The notes under the pieces: generated by a model
Databases searched by the model: none
Seen by the model: the letters and a program-made list of their open reading frames with translations, nothing else
What the model was told of the DNA's origin: nothing
Program-made: the position numbers and the translations under genes
Shown here: in pieces, positions 44,714 to 53,382 of the stretch
How positions within the stretch are numbered: the first letter of the stretch is position 1
Layout: the number at the start of each line of letters is the position of its first letter
NCBI GenBank assembly: GCA_030706405.1
Contig: JAUZOO010000007.1
Location: 1-64,000 of the forward strand
Length of the DNA: 64,000 nt
Reading direction: 5' to 3'
Source: Bacteroidota bacterium
GTDB taxonomy: Bacteria; Bacteroidota; Bacteroidia; Bacteroidales; JAAUTT01

Positions 44714-47326
44714 TTAAAATTCTATTCCAATTAATAAAACATCGTCTATTTGCTTTTGGTCGCCCTGCCATTCCGAGAATGTTCGTTCGAAGAGGGAGTT
44801 GTATTCTTCCATCGAGAAATCAGGGTTTGAGCTGATTAATTCACGTACCCTGCCCGGTGAGAATTTTTTGATTATCGGGCCTCCGAGCTGATCTGTCAGC
44901 CCGTCGGAGAAGAAGAATATTTTGTCGCCCTGTTGGGTTGGGATAACGTAGTCGGTAAAGTTTTTTTCAGGTCTGTTCGGAAGCGGAATACCCCCTATGG
45001 CTTTGCGGTCGCCCTTGTACTCGATTAGTTCGCCGTTTCGCAACATGTATAGTGGACGGTGAGCACCGGCAAAGTGAATTTCGTTTTTGCGAGGGTCTAT
45101 TTTTACCAGAGCGAGATCCATGCCATCGCGGCCGTCGGCATCATCACTATTCTGACGGAGGGTGTGGCGGACGCCATTGTGTAACAAGTCGCATACTTCA
45201 CCTGCGGAATATTCGCGTTCGTGGTCAACGATGTTGTTGAGAATGAAATACCCGATGAACGAAAGCAATGCCCCTGGTACTCCGTGTCCGGTACAGTCTA
45301 CTGCCGCAATGTAAAGTACCCCCTCGCGTTTGAAGAACCATGGAAAGTCGCCGCTAACTACGTCGCGTGGTTTATAGAAGATGAACGATTTGGGCAGCGA
45401 TTCGCGTAAGAGTTTATTGTCCGGAAGAATGGCCGACTGGATGCGTTGCGCGTAGTTAATGGAATCTTCTAGCTTGCGGTTTTTATCGGCAATTTCCAGT
45501 TCAATGCGTTTGGCTTCGGTAATGTCGTGAGCTACAAAGAGTACCGTTTCCAGTTCATTTTCGTTAAACTCGGGAATGGCATCGATACTCATAATTCGTT
45601 TCAGGGTTTTAACCCCAATTTTGATATCGATGGTGATTTGGTTGTTGCGTTTGCTGGGAGAGGCTTTTATGCTCGAAAGTGTCGATTTAAAATATTCACG
45701 CAGATTTTCAGGAAGCTCAATGTCGCCGATGGTTTTGTTCATCAGGTCAACGCTACGCACGCCAATATAATCTTCAACAACCGGGTTGGCATAGAAGAAC
45801 ATGCCATGGATGTTGAGACGCAGGATCATATCGAGCGAATTTTCCGAGAGTGCCTGCATCTTACTTTTCATGCGTTCCTCTTTCTCTGCCCGTTTACGTT
45901 CGGTAATATCCTGCGAATTCAGGATGATGCCTTTAATGGCAGGGTCGGGGAGAAGGTTTCGTCCGGTGGTTTCCAGGAAGATTTTTTGTCCGTCTTTTTT
46001 AAGATATGTATATTGAATGGTGATAGGTTCCGACGGATCTTCCAGCAGTTCTTTAAACATATTGCGGATTTCGGTTTCGCCTTTACGTGTCAGGCGGTCA
46101 AAATCTTTGCCTTTCATCATTTCATCGGGAGTATACCCCAATATGGTTGTAACCGAAGGACTGATATAGGTCAGTTCCTGATTTTCGTCGTAAATAGAGA
46201 TGACCTCTGATGCATTTTCCAGTAAGGAGTGAAGCCGCTTCTGAGCATTCTCTACTTTGTCAATCTGGGTTTCGAGGTTTTCGTTGGAGCGTTGAAGCTC
46301 TTCCTGAGTGGCGCGCATCTCTTCGGCGCTCTGGCGTAGCTCTTCTTCGTTTTCCTGAAGTTCTACGGTCATTTCGCGCGATTCTTCGAGCAGCCGTTCA
46401 GTCTGTTCGCTTACCCGCAGATTAAAGATGGTGCGGGCAATGATTTCGCCCAACTCTTTCATGAAATGGAGGGTGAGCTCCGGAAGTTCGTCGAGCAGGA
46501 ACGCAAATTCGATGACACCCTGCAGTTTTTCGTCCGAAACCAGCGGGACGATAAGAATACTTTTAGGTTTTTTATCGCCTAAAATACCTGAAGAAATGGT
46601 TGCATAGTCGTCGGGGATTTCGGTGCGATAAACGATGTCCATTTCGTAGGCGCATTGCCCAATAAGCCCTTGTCCGACGCGAAATTCCTGGCTTATATAT
46701 TTCTTGCGGTTGTAGGCATACGTAGAAATGTTGGTAAGTACTTCGCGGTCTTCGTCGAAAAGATAGAAAGCACCCTGAACTGCGTTGATGTATTTGGTAA
46801 GGGAGATTAGCGTTTCGTAAGCCAGTATGTCTATCTTGTTGTGAATTCTCAGGATGTTTGATATCTGGTCTTTCCCGGCAGCTATCCAGCTAAGCTCGGC
46901 TTCTTTGCGGGTGGTGAGTAAAAGATTTTCACGCATTAAAAGCAGCGATCGGCCAAGCTCATCGGCTTCCCCATTGGTCTCAAAATGACTTGTATAGTCT
47001 CCTTGTCCAATTTTTTTAGCGAAATCGGCATTTTTTTGGATGAGTTCGTTACGTTTTTGGATTTCGGTATTGTAACGAATATGCTCTTTTTCGCGGAAAG
47101 AGAACAAAAAATGCAGGCCGAAGCCGGTAATTATCGGAATTAAGTCGATAAGGAAAAGTCCCGGGTGTTCTGCATGGATTTTAAACAGCGTTTCGATCGA
47201 CACCGGAAGTTGTCCGGCGATAAGATCGAGCATCCATGCGCAAACCGGGAAAATAAGGCTTACGACCACCCCAATCAATATAAATTGGTTTTTAGGTTTA
47301 TCTATATGTGCCAGTTTTGCCGACAT
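44714..47326 (-). CDS. siaA: SiaA-like membrane PP2C (SpoIIE) phosphatase with HAMP, GAF and two PAS domains
   Basis: The 870-residue protein has two TM segments (about 15-40 and 55-75) with a short external loop, a HAMP-like stretch, a GAF domain (about 160-300) and a Glu-rich coiled coil (about 305-365). Two PAS domains (about 366-480 and 490-605) and a C-terminal PP2C_SIG domain (about 635-870) follow. The phosphatase metal and active-site motifs are VVSGDFPWFF, VDCTGHGVPGA, DGMDLALVKI and FFFSDGLTDQ. It should dephosphorylate SiaC in response to ligands sensed by GAF or PAS. Unlike Pseudomonas SiaA, which uses a large periplasmic sensor, this one is built for intracellular or membrane-proximal sensing. 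Its GAF is paralogous to those in two other genes of the run. Confidence 0.88.
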   Translation of the reverse strand: MSAKLAHIDKPKNQFILIGVVVSLIFPVCAWMLDLIAGQLPVSIETLFKIHAEHPGLFLIDLIPIITGFGLHFLFSFREKEHIRYNTEIQKRNELIQKNADFAKKIGQGDYTSHFETNGEADELGRSLLLMRENLLLTTRKEAELSWIAAGKDQISNILRIHNKIDILAYETLISLTKYINAVQGAFYLFDEDREVLTNISTYAYNRKKYISQEFRVGQGLIGQCAYEMDIVYRTEIPDDYATISSGILGDKKPKSILIVPLVSDEKLQGVIEFAFLLDELPELTLHFMKELGEIIARTIFNLRVSEQTERLLEESREMTVELQENEEELRQSAEEMRATQEELQRSNENLETQIDKVENAQKRLHSLLENASEVISIYDENQELTYISPSVTTILGYTPDEMMKGKDFDRLTRKGETEIRNMFKELLEDPSEPITIQYTYLKKDGQKIFLETTGRNLLPDPAIKGIILNSQDITERKRAEKEERMKSKMQALSENSLDMILRLNIHGMFFYANPVVEDYIGVRSVDLMNKTIGDIELPENLREYFKSTLSSIKASPSKRNNQITIDIKIGVKTLKRIMSIDAIPEFNENELETVLFVAHDITEAKRIELEIADKNRKLEDSINYAQRIQSAILPDNKLLRESLPKSFIFYKPRDVVSGDFPWFFKREGVLYIAAVDCTGHGVPGALLSFIGYFILNNIVDHEREYSAGEVCDLLHNGVRHTLRQNSDDADGRDGMDLALVKIDPRKNEIHFAGAHRPLYMLRNGELIEYKGDRKAIGGIPLPNRPEKNFTDYVIPTQQGDKIFFFSDGLTDQLGGPIIKKFSPGRVRELISSNPDFSMEEYNSLFERTFSEWQGDQKQIDDVLLIGIEF

Positions 47327-47337
47327 AAGCTAAGTTA

Positions 47338-48072
47338 CTATTTATTCAGGTTTATAATAATACCGGCAACGTGCGCCGACAGTTCCTCAAGAGCATTGCG
47401 GTTTTCGTCAGAAAGTTTGCCAAACGTCGCATATTCAATAAGCCCTACAATATCACTATTATGAATTAGAGGAACAAAAACCAACGATTTCGGAGCACCT
47501 TGCCCGAGTCCGGAGGCGATGGTCATGTAATTGTCGGGAATATTGTTGATTGAAACAATATTTTTGTTTTTTACAGCTTGTCCGGGTAATGTTTCGCCGG
47601 TTGTAAATTCAGCTGGTTTTGTCTCCGAAAAATAGGCATATTGGGCGTAACAATGAAAGATGTCGGAAGTTGCACCCTTGCTGTAAAACAGAGCCTGAAC
47701 AATATTGAACTCGTTTGCCATATTTTTAAGCAATTGTTCTCCAAAATGTTCAATGTCAGTTGCTGATGAAGGTATTATATCCGGAATGTTGATTGCTGAG
47801 GCGTTGTTGTCTTTTTTCTCCTCAATTATGGAGCTGTTTTTTTGCGTATTGGATTCAGCTGCTGTTATACTTCTTTCAAGAACTGTTGATGTGGCGTAAT
47901 TGCTCATGGCAAGGGCAAATAGGGCCGTACCGATCAGTATCAGGATGAAAATTTCAACATAGCTGCTCGTATTTCCTGCCGTGGTGTTAATTACTGCGGC
48001 AAATAACAGAAAAACTGTTATCAGAAATAAGAAGTAAAGTGCAAAATATGTGAGTTTTATGTGTTTCTTCAT
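47338..48072 (-). CDS. Membrane-anchored GAF-domain protein
   Basis: The 244-residue protein has two TM helices (about 8-27 and 35-55), a polar linker and a C-terminal GAF domain (about 95-244). The GAF contains GETLPGQAVKNKNIVSINNI, DNYMTIASGLGQGAPKSLVF and GLIEYATFGKLSD, closely resembling the GAF domains of the neighbouring PP2C and sensor proteins. There is no output domain, so it may sequester ligand, form heterodimers with the other GAF proteins or serve as an adaptor. It lies 5 bases after cheB and 11 before the PP2C gene. Confidence 0.82.
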   Translation of the reverse strand: MKKHIKLTYFALYFLFLITVFLLFAAVINTTAGNTSSYVEIFILILIGTALFALAMSNYATSTVLERSITAAESNTQKNSSIIEEKKDNNASAINIPDIIPSSATDIEHFGEQLLKNMANEFNIVQALFYSKGATSDIFHCYAQYAYFSETKPAEFTTGETLPGQAVKNKNIVSINNIPDNYMTIASGLGQGAPKSLVFVPLIHNSDIVGLIEYATFGKLSDENRNALEELSAHVAGIIINLNK

Positions 48073-48077
48073 GTACT

Positions 48078-48635
48078 TTATTTTAGTTTTAGAAGAAAGT
48101 TGATAATTTGGTCTGTTGTATATACATGATCAACCTGGGTTAGTTTCATGGCTGCTTCGGACATAGTACGAACCTGGCATTCCCTGGGGTCTTGAACAAT
48201 GGTGAGCCCGTTGTATTCCTTTACTTTTTGTAATCCGTAACTTCCGTCGCTGTTGGCTCCGGAGAGAATTATTCCTATTAGCTTGTCACGATAAGCCTGA
48301 GCTGCGGTAACGAATGACAGATCGATGGACGGACGTGAATGGTTTACCGGTTCTTCAGTCGATAACGCAATGCGGTTGCCCAGTTCGATGTACATGTGGT
48401 AATTGGCTGGAGCAAGATAAGCTCTTCCTGGTTTTATTTGTTCCTTGTCGTCGGGTTCAATAATAGGGATGTTGGATTTGAGCATCAGGGCTTCGAGAAA
48501 GCCTGAGCGCACATGTTTTAACCGGTGTAGGCTCAACAATACAGGGACGTTAAGGTCTTTAGGCAAAGCACTTAAAATCTTTGTCACTACCTGAAAACTC
48601 CCGGCAGATCCTCCAATGACTATCGCTTTATACAT
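48078..48635 (-). CDS. CheB-type methylesterase domain protein, no receiver domain
   Basis: The 185-residue protein is a stand-alone CheB catalytic domain with the full triad: Ser10 in VIGGSAGS, His37 in LSLHRLKH and Asp130 in ILSGANSDGSYG. The substrate-pocket motifs GRAYLAPANYHMYIE and AMKLTQVDHV are present. Classical CheB removes methyl groups from, or deamidates, glutamyl residues of chemoreceptors and has a regulatory receiver; that receiver is missing. No chemoreceptor, CheA or CheW gene is nearby, so the Glu-rich coiled coils of the GAF/PAS proteins are possible substrates (inference). Its start overlaps the upstream CheR stop as TAATG. Confidence 0.9.
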   Translation of the reverse strand: MYKAIVIGGSAGSFQVVTKILSALPKDLNVPVLLSLHRLKHVRSGFLEALMLKSNIPIIEPDDKEQIKPGRAYLAPANYHMYIELGNRIALSTEEPVNHSRPSIDLSFVTAAQAYRDKLIGIILSGANSDGSYGLQKVKEYNGLTIVQDPRECQVRTMSEAAMKLTQVDHVYTTDQIINFLLKLK

Positions 48636-49456
48636 TATTTGCGTTTATAAATACTTTCAGTTTTGCTGATACGTATAAAATTGTTATTTCCGTACAAGGT
48701 GCTTATAGATTCCTTGGTGCCTATGGCAAGGATTCCATTGGGAACCATAGTATTATATATAGTCTTTAATATCCTGTTTTGCAGGGTGGTATTAAAGTAA
48801 ATCATTTTATTGCGGAATAGTACCAGTTTAATATTTTGAGGCACTGGTTCTGTTTCAATGTTCTGTTTTGTAAAACGGACGTTCTTGATGAGCGAAATGT
48901 CTCGGGTGATGCGTCCGTCCGTTAGTGTATAGTATTTTGGAAGAGCCAATTTACCATTTGCCCGTACGTAATTGTCGCAGCTGATTTCTTCTTTGCTATT
49001 AAGCATGATGCCCGATTTCATGGTTTCGATACTGGTTTCGCTAAGGGCCGATACCAGTATGCTGGCTTTATCCAGCAAGTTCATTTCATGGAGCATAATA
49101 GCCAGAGAGAAAAGTTCATCGCCTGATACCGAAAACGGAAGCCATATTTTTAAGTCTTTGCCTGTTTCGTTTTGCAGGGTCGGCAGTATTTCTTCGCGTA
49201 GAAGTCTCCATAGCGAAGGATCGCGGAACATTTCGGTGGAGCCTGTGGTTAGCTGGTCGATGAACGGATGAATAAATTGAGGCTCGTCGGTTAATCGGTT
49301 AATGAGAATGTCGGGATATTTCAGGTTATTCTGTTCTATAATTTTTTCTATCCGGCGTTTTAGCGACGTTAAAGCATAGTCGGAGAAATCGTAATTATAT
49401 TTTTGGTTAATTACGTTAATTATGTTTCGGGTTTCGACTATTCCAATTTCAGGCAT
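48635..49456 (-). CDS. CheR-family methyltransferase with degenerate SAM-binding motif
   Basis: The 273-residue protein has the CheR N-terminal helical domain (YNYDFSDYALTSLKRRIEKI, TGSTEMFRDPSLWRLLREEI) and the Rossmann-like C-terminal domain. The usual SAM motif (GCSxGEE) is replaced by WLPFSVSGDELFSLA, losing the key Gly and Cys. The usual ICRNVLIYF motif reads LVLFRNKMIYF. SAM binding is therefore doubtful, and the protein may be a non-catalytic receptor-binding or regulatory CheR. A second, intact CheR is encoded 2.8 kb upstream. The stop overlaps the cheB start by one base. Confidence 0.85.
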   Translation of the reverse strand: MPEIGIVETRNIINVINQKYNYDFSDYALTSLKRRIEKIIEQNNLKYPDILINRLTDEPQFIHPFIDQLTTGSTEMFRDPSLWRLLREEILPTLQNETGKDLKIWLPFSVSGDELFSLAIMLHEMNLLDKASILVSALSETSIETMKSGIMLNSKEEISCDNYVRANGKLALPKYYTLTDGRITRDISLIKNVRFTKQNIETEPVPQNIKLVLFRNKMIYFNTTLQNRILKTIYNTMVPNGILAIGTKESISTLYGNNNFIRISKTESIYKRK

Positions 49457-49477
49457 ACTAAAGATATTTTACAGACA

Positions 49478-52165
49478 TCAGGCTTTGCCCTGAATGTTTT
49501 TAAGACGTTCGATTTCTTTGTTGGCATCTTCCAGAACCTGGTATTTCAGTTTCTTTTCGGTAATGTCCTGAGCTAATATGTATATTCCGGTGATATTGCC
49601 GAGAGAATCTTTTAACGGTATAAAACTTGCAATAAGCCAACTTTCTTCTTTGGTAGGCTTGGTTCGTTTGATTACACCTTTATAGGTCTTGTCCTTGAGT
49701 ACTTCGGAGAGAATTATTTCGAACTGGTCGAGTTCGTCGGGACGAAGAAATTTCCGGTAATCTTTTCCGATGAGTTCTTCGGGGTTATAACCGGTTATAT
49801 CGGTATAATTGTTGTTTATTTCGCAAATAGTACAGTCGGGCGAGATTTCACATTGAATAAACCCTTGTTTTATTAAACTCTTAAAATCGTTGAAAGAGAA
49901 ATCGAGCTCTGAAATTTGTTTTTCTTTTTTTGCTACGGTTTGTTCGAGCTTGCGGTGCCCGGTGACATCGGTAGCGATACCCAACACTTTGTATGGACGA
50001 CCGTCGTGGTCTACAATCGGGGAGTAGTTTATTTCAAGGAAAATTCCGGAATCAACGTCAGGAATTACCTCTTCGGTACGGTTAATGATTCGTCCTTGTT
50101 TAAGATCCTGAAGAAGTTTGTAAAATTCATCTTTCTCATGATCGAAAACGAAAACACCTTTGAGGTAACGGCCAATTAGCTCGTCACGTCTCATTTTTAC
50201 AACGGTGGCAAACTTCCGATTAGCTTCGATGACTCGGCCCTCCATGTCGACTTGTACCACAAGTGCAGAAGAATCGACGGCAAAGGCCAGGCTGTTGATC
50301 TCGGCTTCGCGACGTGCTGATTCTTCCTGGGTTGCCTGAAGTTCTTCAAGGCTTTGACGCATTTCTTCCTCCTGCTGGGCCATTTCTTCGGCTTGCCGTT
50401 TTGATTGTTCAAGCAGGTGAGTAGTGTTGATGTTAATTTTTACAGAAGCAAAGGTAGAGGCTATACTTTGCGCCAATTTTTCAACAAATTCAATTTCATA
50501 AGTCTCAAAAATGGAGAAAGATGCGATTTCGAGTATCCCGAATATTTGCTTTTCGGTTTTGAGCGGAACAATTAACAAACTTCGAGGAGGGGCTTCGCCA
50601 AGTCCGGAGGTTATTTCAAAGTAATTTTCGGGAATATCGGTAATAAATATTGTTTGTTTTTCCTGGGCACAGGTACCTACCAGTCCTTCGCCAATTTCGA
50701 TACGTTTTTTCAGATGTTTTTTACGATCAAAAGCAAACGCAGAAATGAGTTCGAGATGGAGATCGTGCTCATTGTCGTCGTTGTACGAAAAAATGCCTCC
50801 TTGGTTGGCTTTGAGATATTTAACAAGGTTAGAGATGATTTTGTCCGAAAGCGACGACAGGTTGTCGGTTTGGATGCGCAGTATCTCACTGAATTTCGCC
50901 AGTCCTTCGTTTGCCCAGGCCCGTTTTTGTTCGGCGGCTTTATATTTCTGATCTTCTTCGGCAGCTTTTTTAAGGCTCTTTTCCATGTCGAGAAGGGCGT
51001 TGGCTAAGGTATCTTCTTTGCTGAGCGGAAGGAGTTTTTCACTGGTATCCCCGGCCTCGAGGCGCGAAGCAAACCGGATTTTATCACGAAGGCTGTCGAG
51101 AAAGTTCGAAAAAAGTTGCGAAATCACCGATAATTCAGCGATAGCCTCCATTTTAGGAACGGCTGGAAGTTTGCCCTGTACCAGATCAGATGCAAATATT
51201 TTAATTTGGTCAATAGTTTTTCTTACCAGCCTGGAATATGCTGACAGAAACCAAAGATAAACGGCCGTAAGAATTATGATTAAAAGCGATTTTACAAGAA
51301 ACGAAATGAAAATTTTGTGTTCGATGTCTGCATTAATACTGGCTTGGAGCTGGGCTGATTTTTGAGCAACAACATCCAGAAGTAATTCAACTTCGCCAAC
51401 AGCGCCCTCTTTGCCAATTAAACCGGTTTCGGCATCGGCTTTTTGGAGGGATTGGGCGAGTGCGGAAAACGACTCGAGTTCTTTCAGGAATTTAAGCTTG
51501 TTATCTACGGAAAGTCCTTTGATTCCAGTTCTCCTTGGAGAGTTTAATGCAATTTTAAGGGCATTGGCTTGATCGAGTATTTGTTGAATTTTTTCGCTTG
51601 TTTTGTTTCGCTGATACTCTGTAATAGCCTTGCCTAATAATGACACCCGTGTTATAAGCGAAGGATTATTGTATGATGCCGCCAGTTCTTCGAGAAAGTT
51701 TCCAAAGCGGGTAAATTCGCCCGAGCGCCCGGTAGTGTAAAGCCCCCTGTCGAGAATTTTTTGTTTTAAGACGATGTATTTGTCCGAAAGATTTTTGCAA
51801 TCGGTTTTGAGCGATTCGGCTTTCGCAATTGTACGTTTGTTTAACGAAAGAAATGGCGCATGGGTTATCGAATCGAGCGTATTCTGGTATTGGGCGAGGA
51901 GGTGTTGTACACTATCGAACGTAACGCTTTTTTCGGAAGCGTAGAATTGGTTGTCTGCAAAGTCGTTTTGCTTTAACCATTCGTGAAGCACTTTGAGTTT
52001 ACCCGGAACAAGTAGTGTTTTGTTTACCTGGTTTTGATAGGAAATGGTTTGACGGGTAAAGAAGTAGTTGTTGTACTGAAATATGAAGAAAATGATAAAT
52101 AACAGCACAATTGTGCCTGTAAAACATACCAGTCGGGTTTTAAGAGTGCTATATTTTCCTGTCAT
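49478..52165 (-). CDS. Membrane sensor with GAF and two PAS domains but no output domain
   Basis: The 895-residue protein has a TM helix at about 11-30, a large periplasmic helical domain (about 35-285), a second TM at about 288-310, a HAMP-like stretch and a GAF domain (about 415-575). A Gln/Glu-rich coiled coil (about 585-620) and two PAS domains (about 620-740 and 760-885) follow. It ends in a short coiled tail after DITEKKLKYQ, without a kinase, GGDEF, EAL or phosphatase domain. The periplasmic helical bundle is like those of chemoreceptors or CHASE-type sensors, and the Glu-rich coiled coil could be a CheR/CheB target. It lies between the two cheR genes. Confidence 0.85.
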   Translation of the reverse strand: MTGKYSTLKTRLVCFTGTIVLLFIIFFIFQYNNYFFTRQTISYQNQVNKTLLVPGKLKVLHEWLKQNDFADNQFYASEKSVTFDSVQHLLAQYQNTLDSITHAPFLSLNKRTIAKAESLKTDCKNLSDKYIVLKQKILDRGLYTTGRSGEFTRFGNFLEELAASYNNPSLITRVSLLGKAITEYQRNKTSEKIQQILDQANALKIALNSPRRTGIKGLSVDNKLKFLKELESFSALAQSLQKADAETGLIGKEGAVGEVELLLDVVAQKSAQLQASINADIEHKIFISFLVKSLLIIILTAVYLWFLSAYSRLVRKTIDQIKIFASDLVQGKLPAVPKMEAIAELSVISQLFSNFLDSLRDKIRFASRLEAGDTSEKLLPLSKEDTLANALLDMEKSLKKAAEEDQKYKAAEQKRAWANEGLAKFSEILRIQTDNLSSLSDKIISNLVKYLKANQGGIFSYNDDNEHDLHLELISAFAFDRKKHLKKRIEIGEGLVGTCAQEKQTIFITDIPENYFEITSGLGEAPPRSLLIVPLKTEKQIFGILEIASFSIFETYEIEFVEKLAQSIASTFASVKININTTHLLEQSKRQAEEMAQQEEEMRQSLEELQATQEESARREAEINSLAFAVDSSALVVQVDMEGRVIEANRKFATVVKMRRDELIGRYLKGVFVFDHEKDEFYKLLQDLKQGRIINRTEEVIPDVDSGIFLEINYSPIVDHDGRPYKVLGIATDVTGHRKLEQTVAKKEKQISELDFSFNDFKSLIKQGFIQCEISPDCTICEINNNYTDITGYNPEELIGKDYRKFLRPDELDQFEIILSEVLKDKTYKGVIKRTKPTKEESWLIASFIPLKDSLGNITGIYILAQDITEKKLKYQVLEDANKEIERLKNIQGKA

Positions 52166-52297
52166 TTCTTTATTTCGTATTTCGAAAAATTCTTAGTATT
52201 TGTCCCTGCCCCTTTGGGCATGGCCATATTTTTCCAAATATAATCTGTTAAACGTTATTAAAAAAAAGATTAGTGCCCAAAAGCGTTAAATGACGGA

Positions 52298-53158
52298 TTA
52301 TATCGAAAAAACCACTTCTTTTTTATGGTAAAACTGGTTGTTTTTTTCAAATTTTCCGGCAAAAGGTCCCATGATGGATTCATGCATTCCAAGCCACAGA
52401 ATTCCGTTGTTGTACAGGTTGTTGTAAAACAGATCAAAAATTTTGTTTTGCAGGGCGTAGTTGAAATAAATGATAACGTTGCGGCAAATGATAATATCGA
52501 ATTTGACGTAAAAAATGTTTCCGTCCCTTACTAAGTCATGTTTTTTAAAGATTGGCTTTTCGGCGAGAAACGAGTTCATCTTTATGATGTCTTTGGTCTT
52601 GTCTATTTCAAAATATTTTGAATAGGGAACGTCGCGGAAGTCGTCGTAGTTTAAGGGGTTTTCCTTTAATACTTTGTCGAAATTATCGAGGTATGATGCG
52701 TTGAAGCGGTATTTGTAGATGCCTTTTTGGGCGGCATCCAACACATCGGTGTTCAGGTCGGAAGCGTATATGCGGGCTTTTTCGAGTAGGTTCAGTTCGT
52801 TTAATACCATCAGCATCGAATATACTTCCTGTCCGGTTGAACATCCTGCATGCCAGATATTTATTGTTGATTGGTGAGCTAGTTTCGGAAGGACGGAATG
52901 CTTTAGTAGTTGCCAAATATTAGGATCGCGAAAGAGTTCGGTAGTATTTACCGTTACGTCTTTTACCACCTTTTCTACCTGTTGTTTGTCGTTTTTTATT
53001 TGAGCGATAAGCCCCGGCAGATCCATTTTATAGTCTGTCAGTATTTTAGCCACCCTTCTTTTTAGCGATTTGTCGGAATATTCGCTAAAATCGTAGCCCG
53101 AATGGCTTTTTACAGCCGTTATAAATTGTTGTAATTCGATACTGCTTATTGCTATCAT
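52298..53158 (-). CDS. CheR-family protein methyltransferase (intact motif)
   Basis: The 286-residue protein has the helical CheR N domain (SGYDFSEYSDKSLKRRVAKI, VNTTELFRDPNIWQLLKHSV) and a SAM-binding domain with WHAGCSTGQEVYSMLMVL, ARIYASDLNTDVLDAAQKG and IIICRNVIIYFNYALQNKIF. All expected motifs are present. It transfers a methyl group from SAM to glutamyl side chains, classically of chemoreceptors. No receptor is encoded nearby; the GAF/PAS sensor gene directly follows with a 132-base gap. A TAGCTTTG -7-like box lies on the minus strand at 53199-53206, making this the likely first gene of the signalling operon. Confidence 0.92.
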   Translation of the reverse strand: MIAISSIELQQFITAVKSHSGYDFSEYSDKSLKRRVAKILTDYKMDLPGLIAQIKNDKQQVEKVVKDVTVNTTELFRDPNIWQLLKHSVLPKLAHQSTINIWHAGCSTGQEVYSMLMVLNELNLLEKARIYASDLNTDVLDAAQKGIYKYRFNASYLDNFDKVLKENPLNYDDFRDVPYSKYFEIDKTKDIIKMNSFLAEKPIFKKHDLVRDGNIFYVKFDIIICRNVIIYFNYALQNKIFDLFYNNLYNNGILWLGMHESIMGPFAGKFEKNNQFYHKKEVVFSI

Positions 53159-53198
53159 CTATGAAAAATCAAATGACTATTGATCTAGCTTTACGGTT

Positions 53199-53206
53199 CA
53201 AAGCTA
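53199..53206 (-). promoter_or_regulatory. Candidate -7 box (TAGCTTTG) for the CheR/Sia operon
   Basis: The box fits TAnnTTTG and lies 41 bases upstream of the first cheR start codon. The -33 element is not clear. Confidence 0.4.
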
Positions 53207-53382
53207 TAAAATGTTTTAAATTTCTGTATTGCTGTTACAAGATTCGTGAGATAACTTCAATATAGGTTTTGTTTATGAGTGATATATTCCTATTATTACC
53301 CTATAATTCTAAAAGGAATGCTTCTGTTTGATTGTGAGGTGTTTATATATTGAAGATGTAAATTGCTTTTGATATTTTAGGT

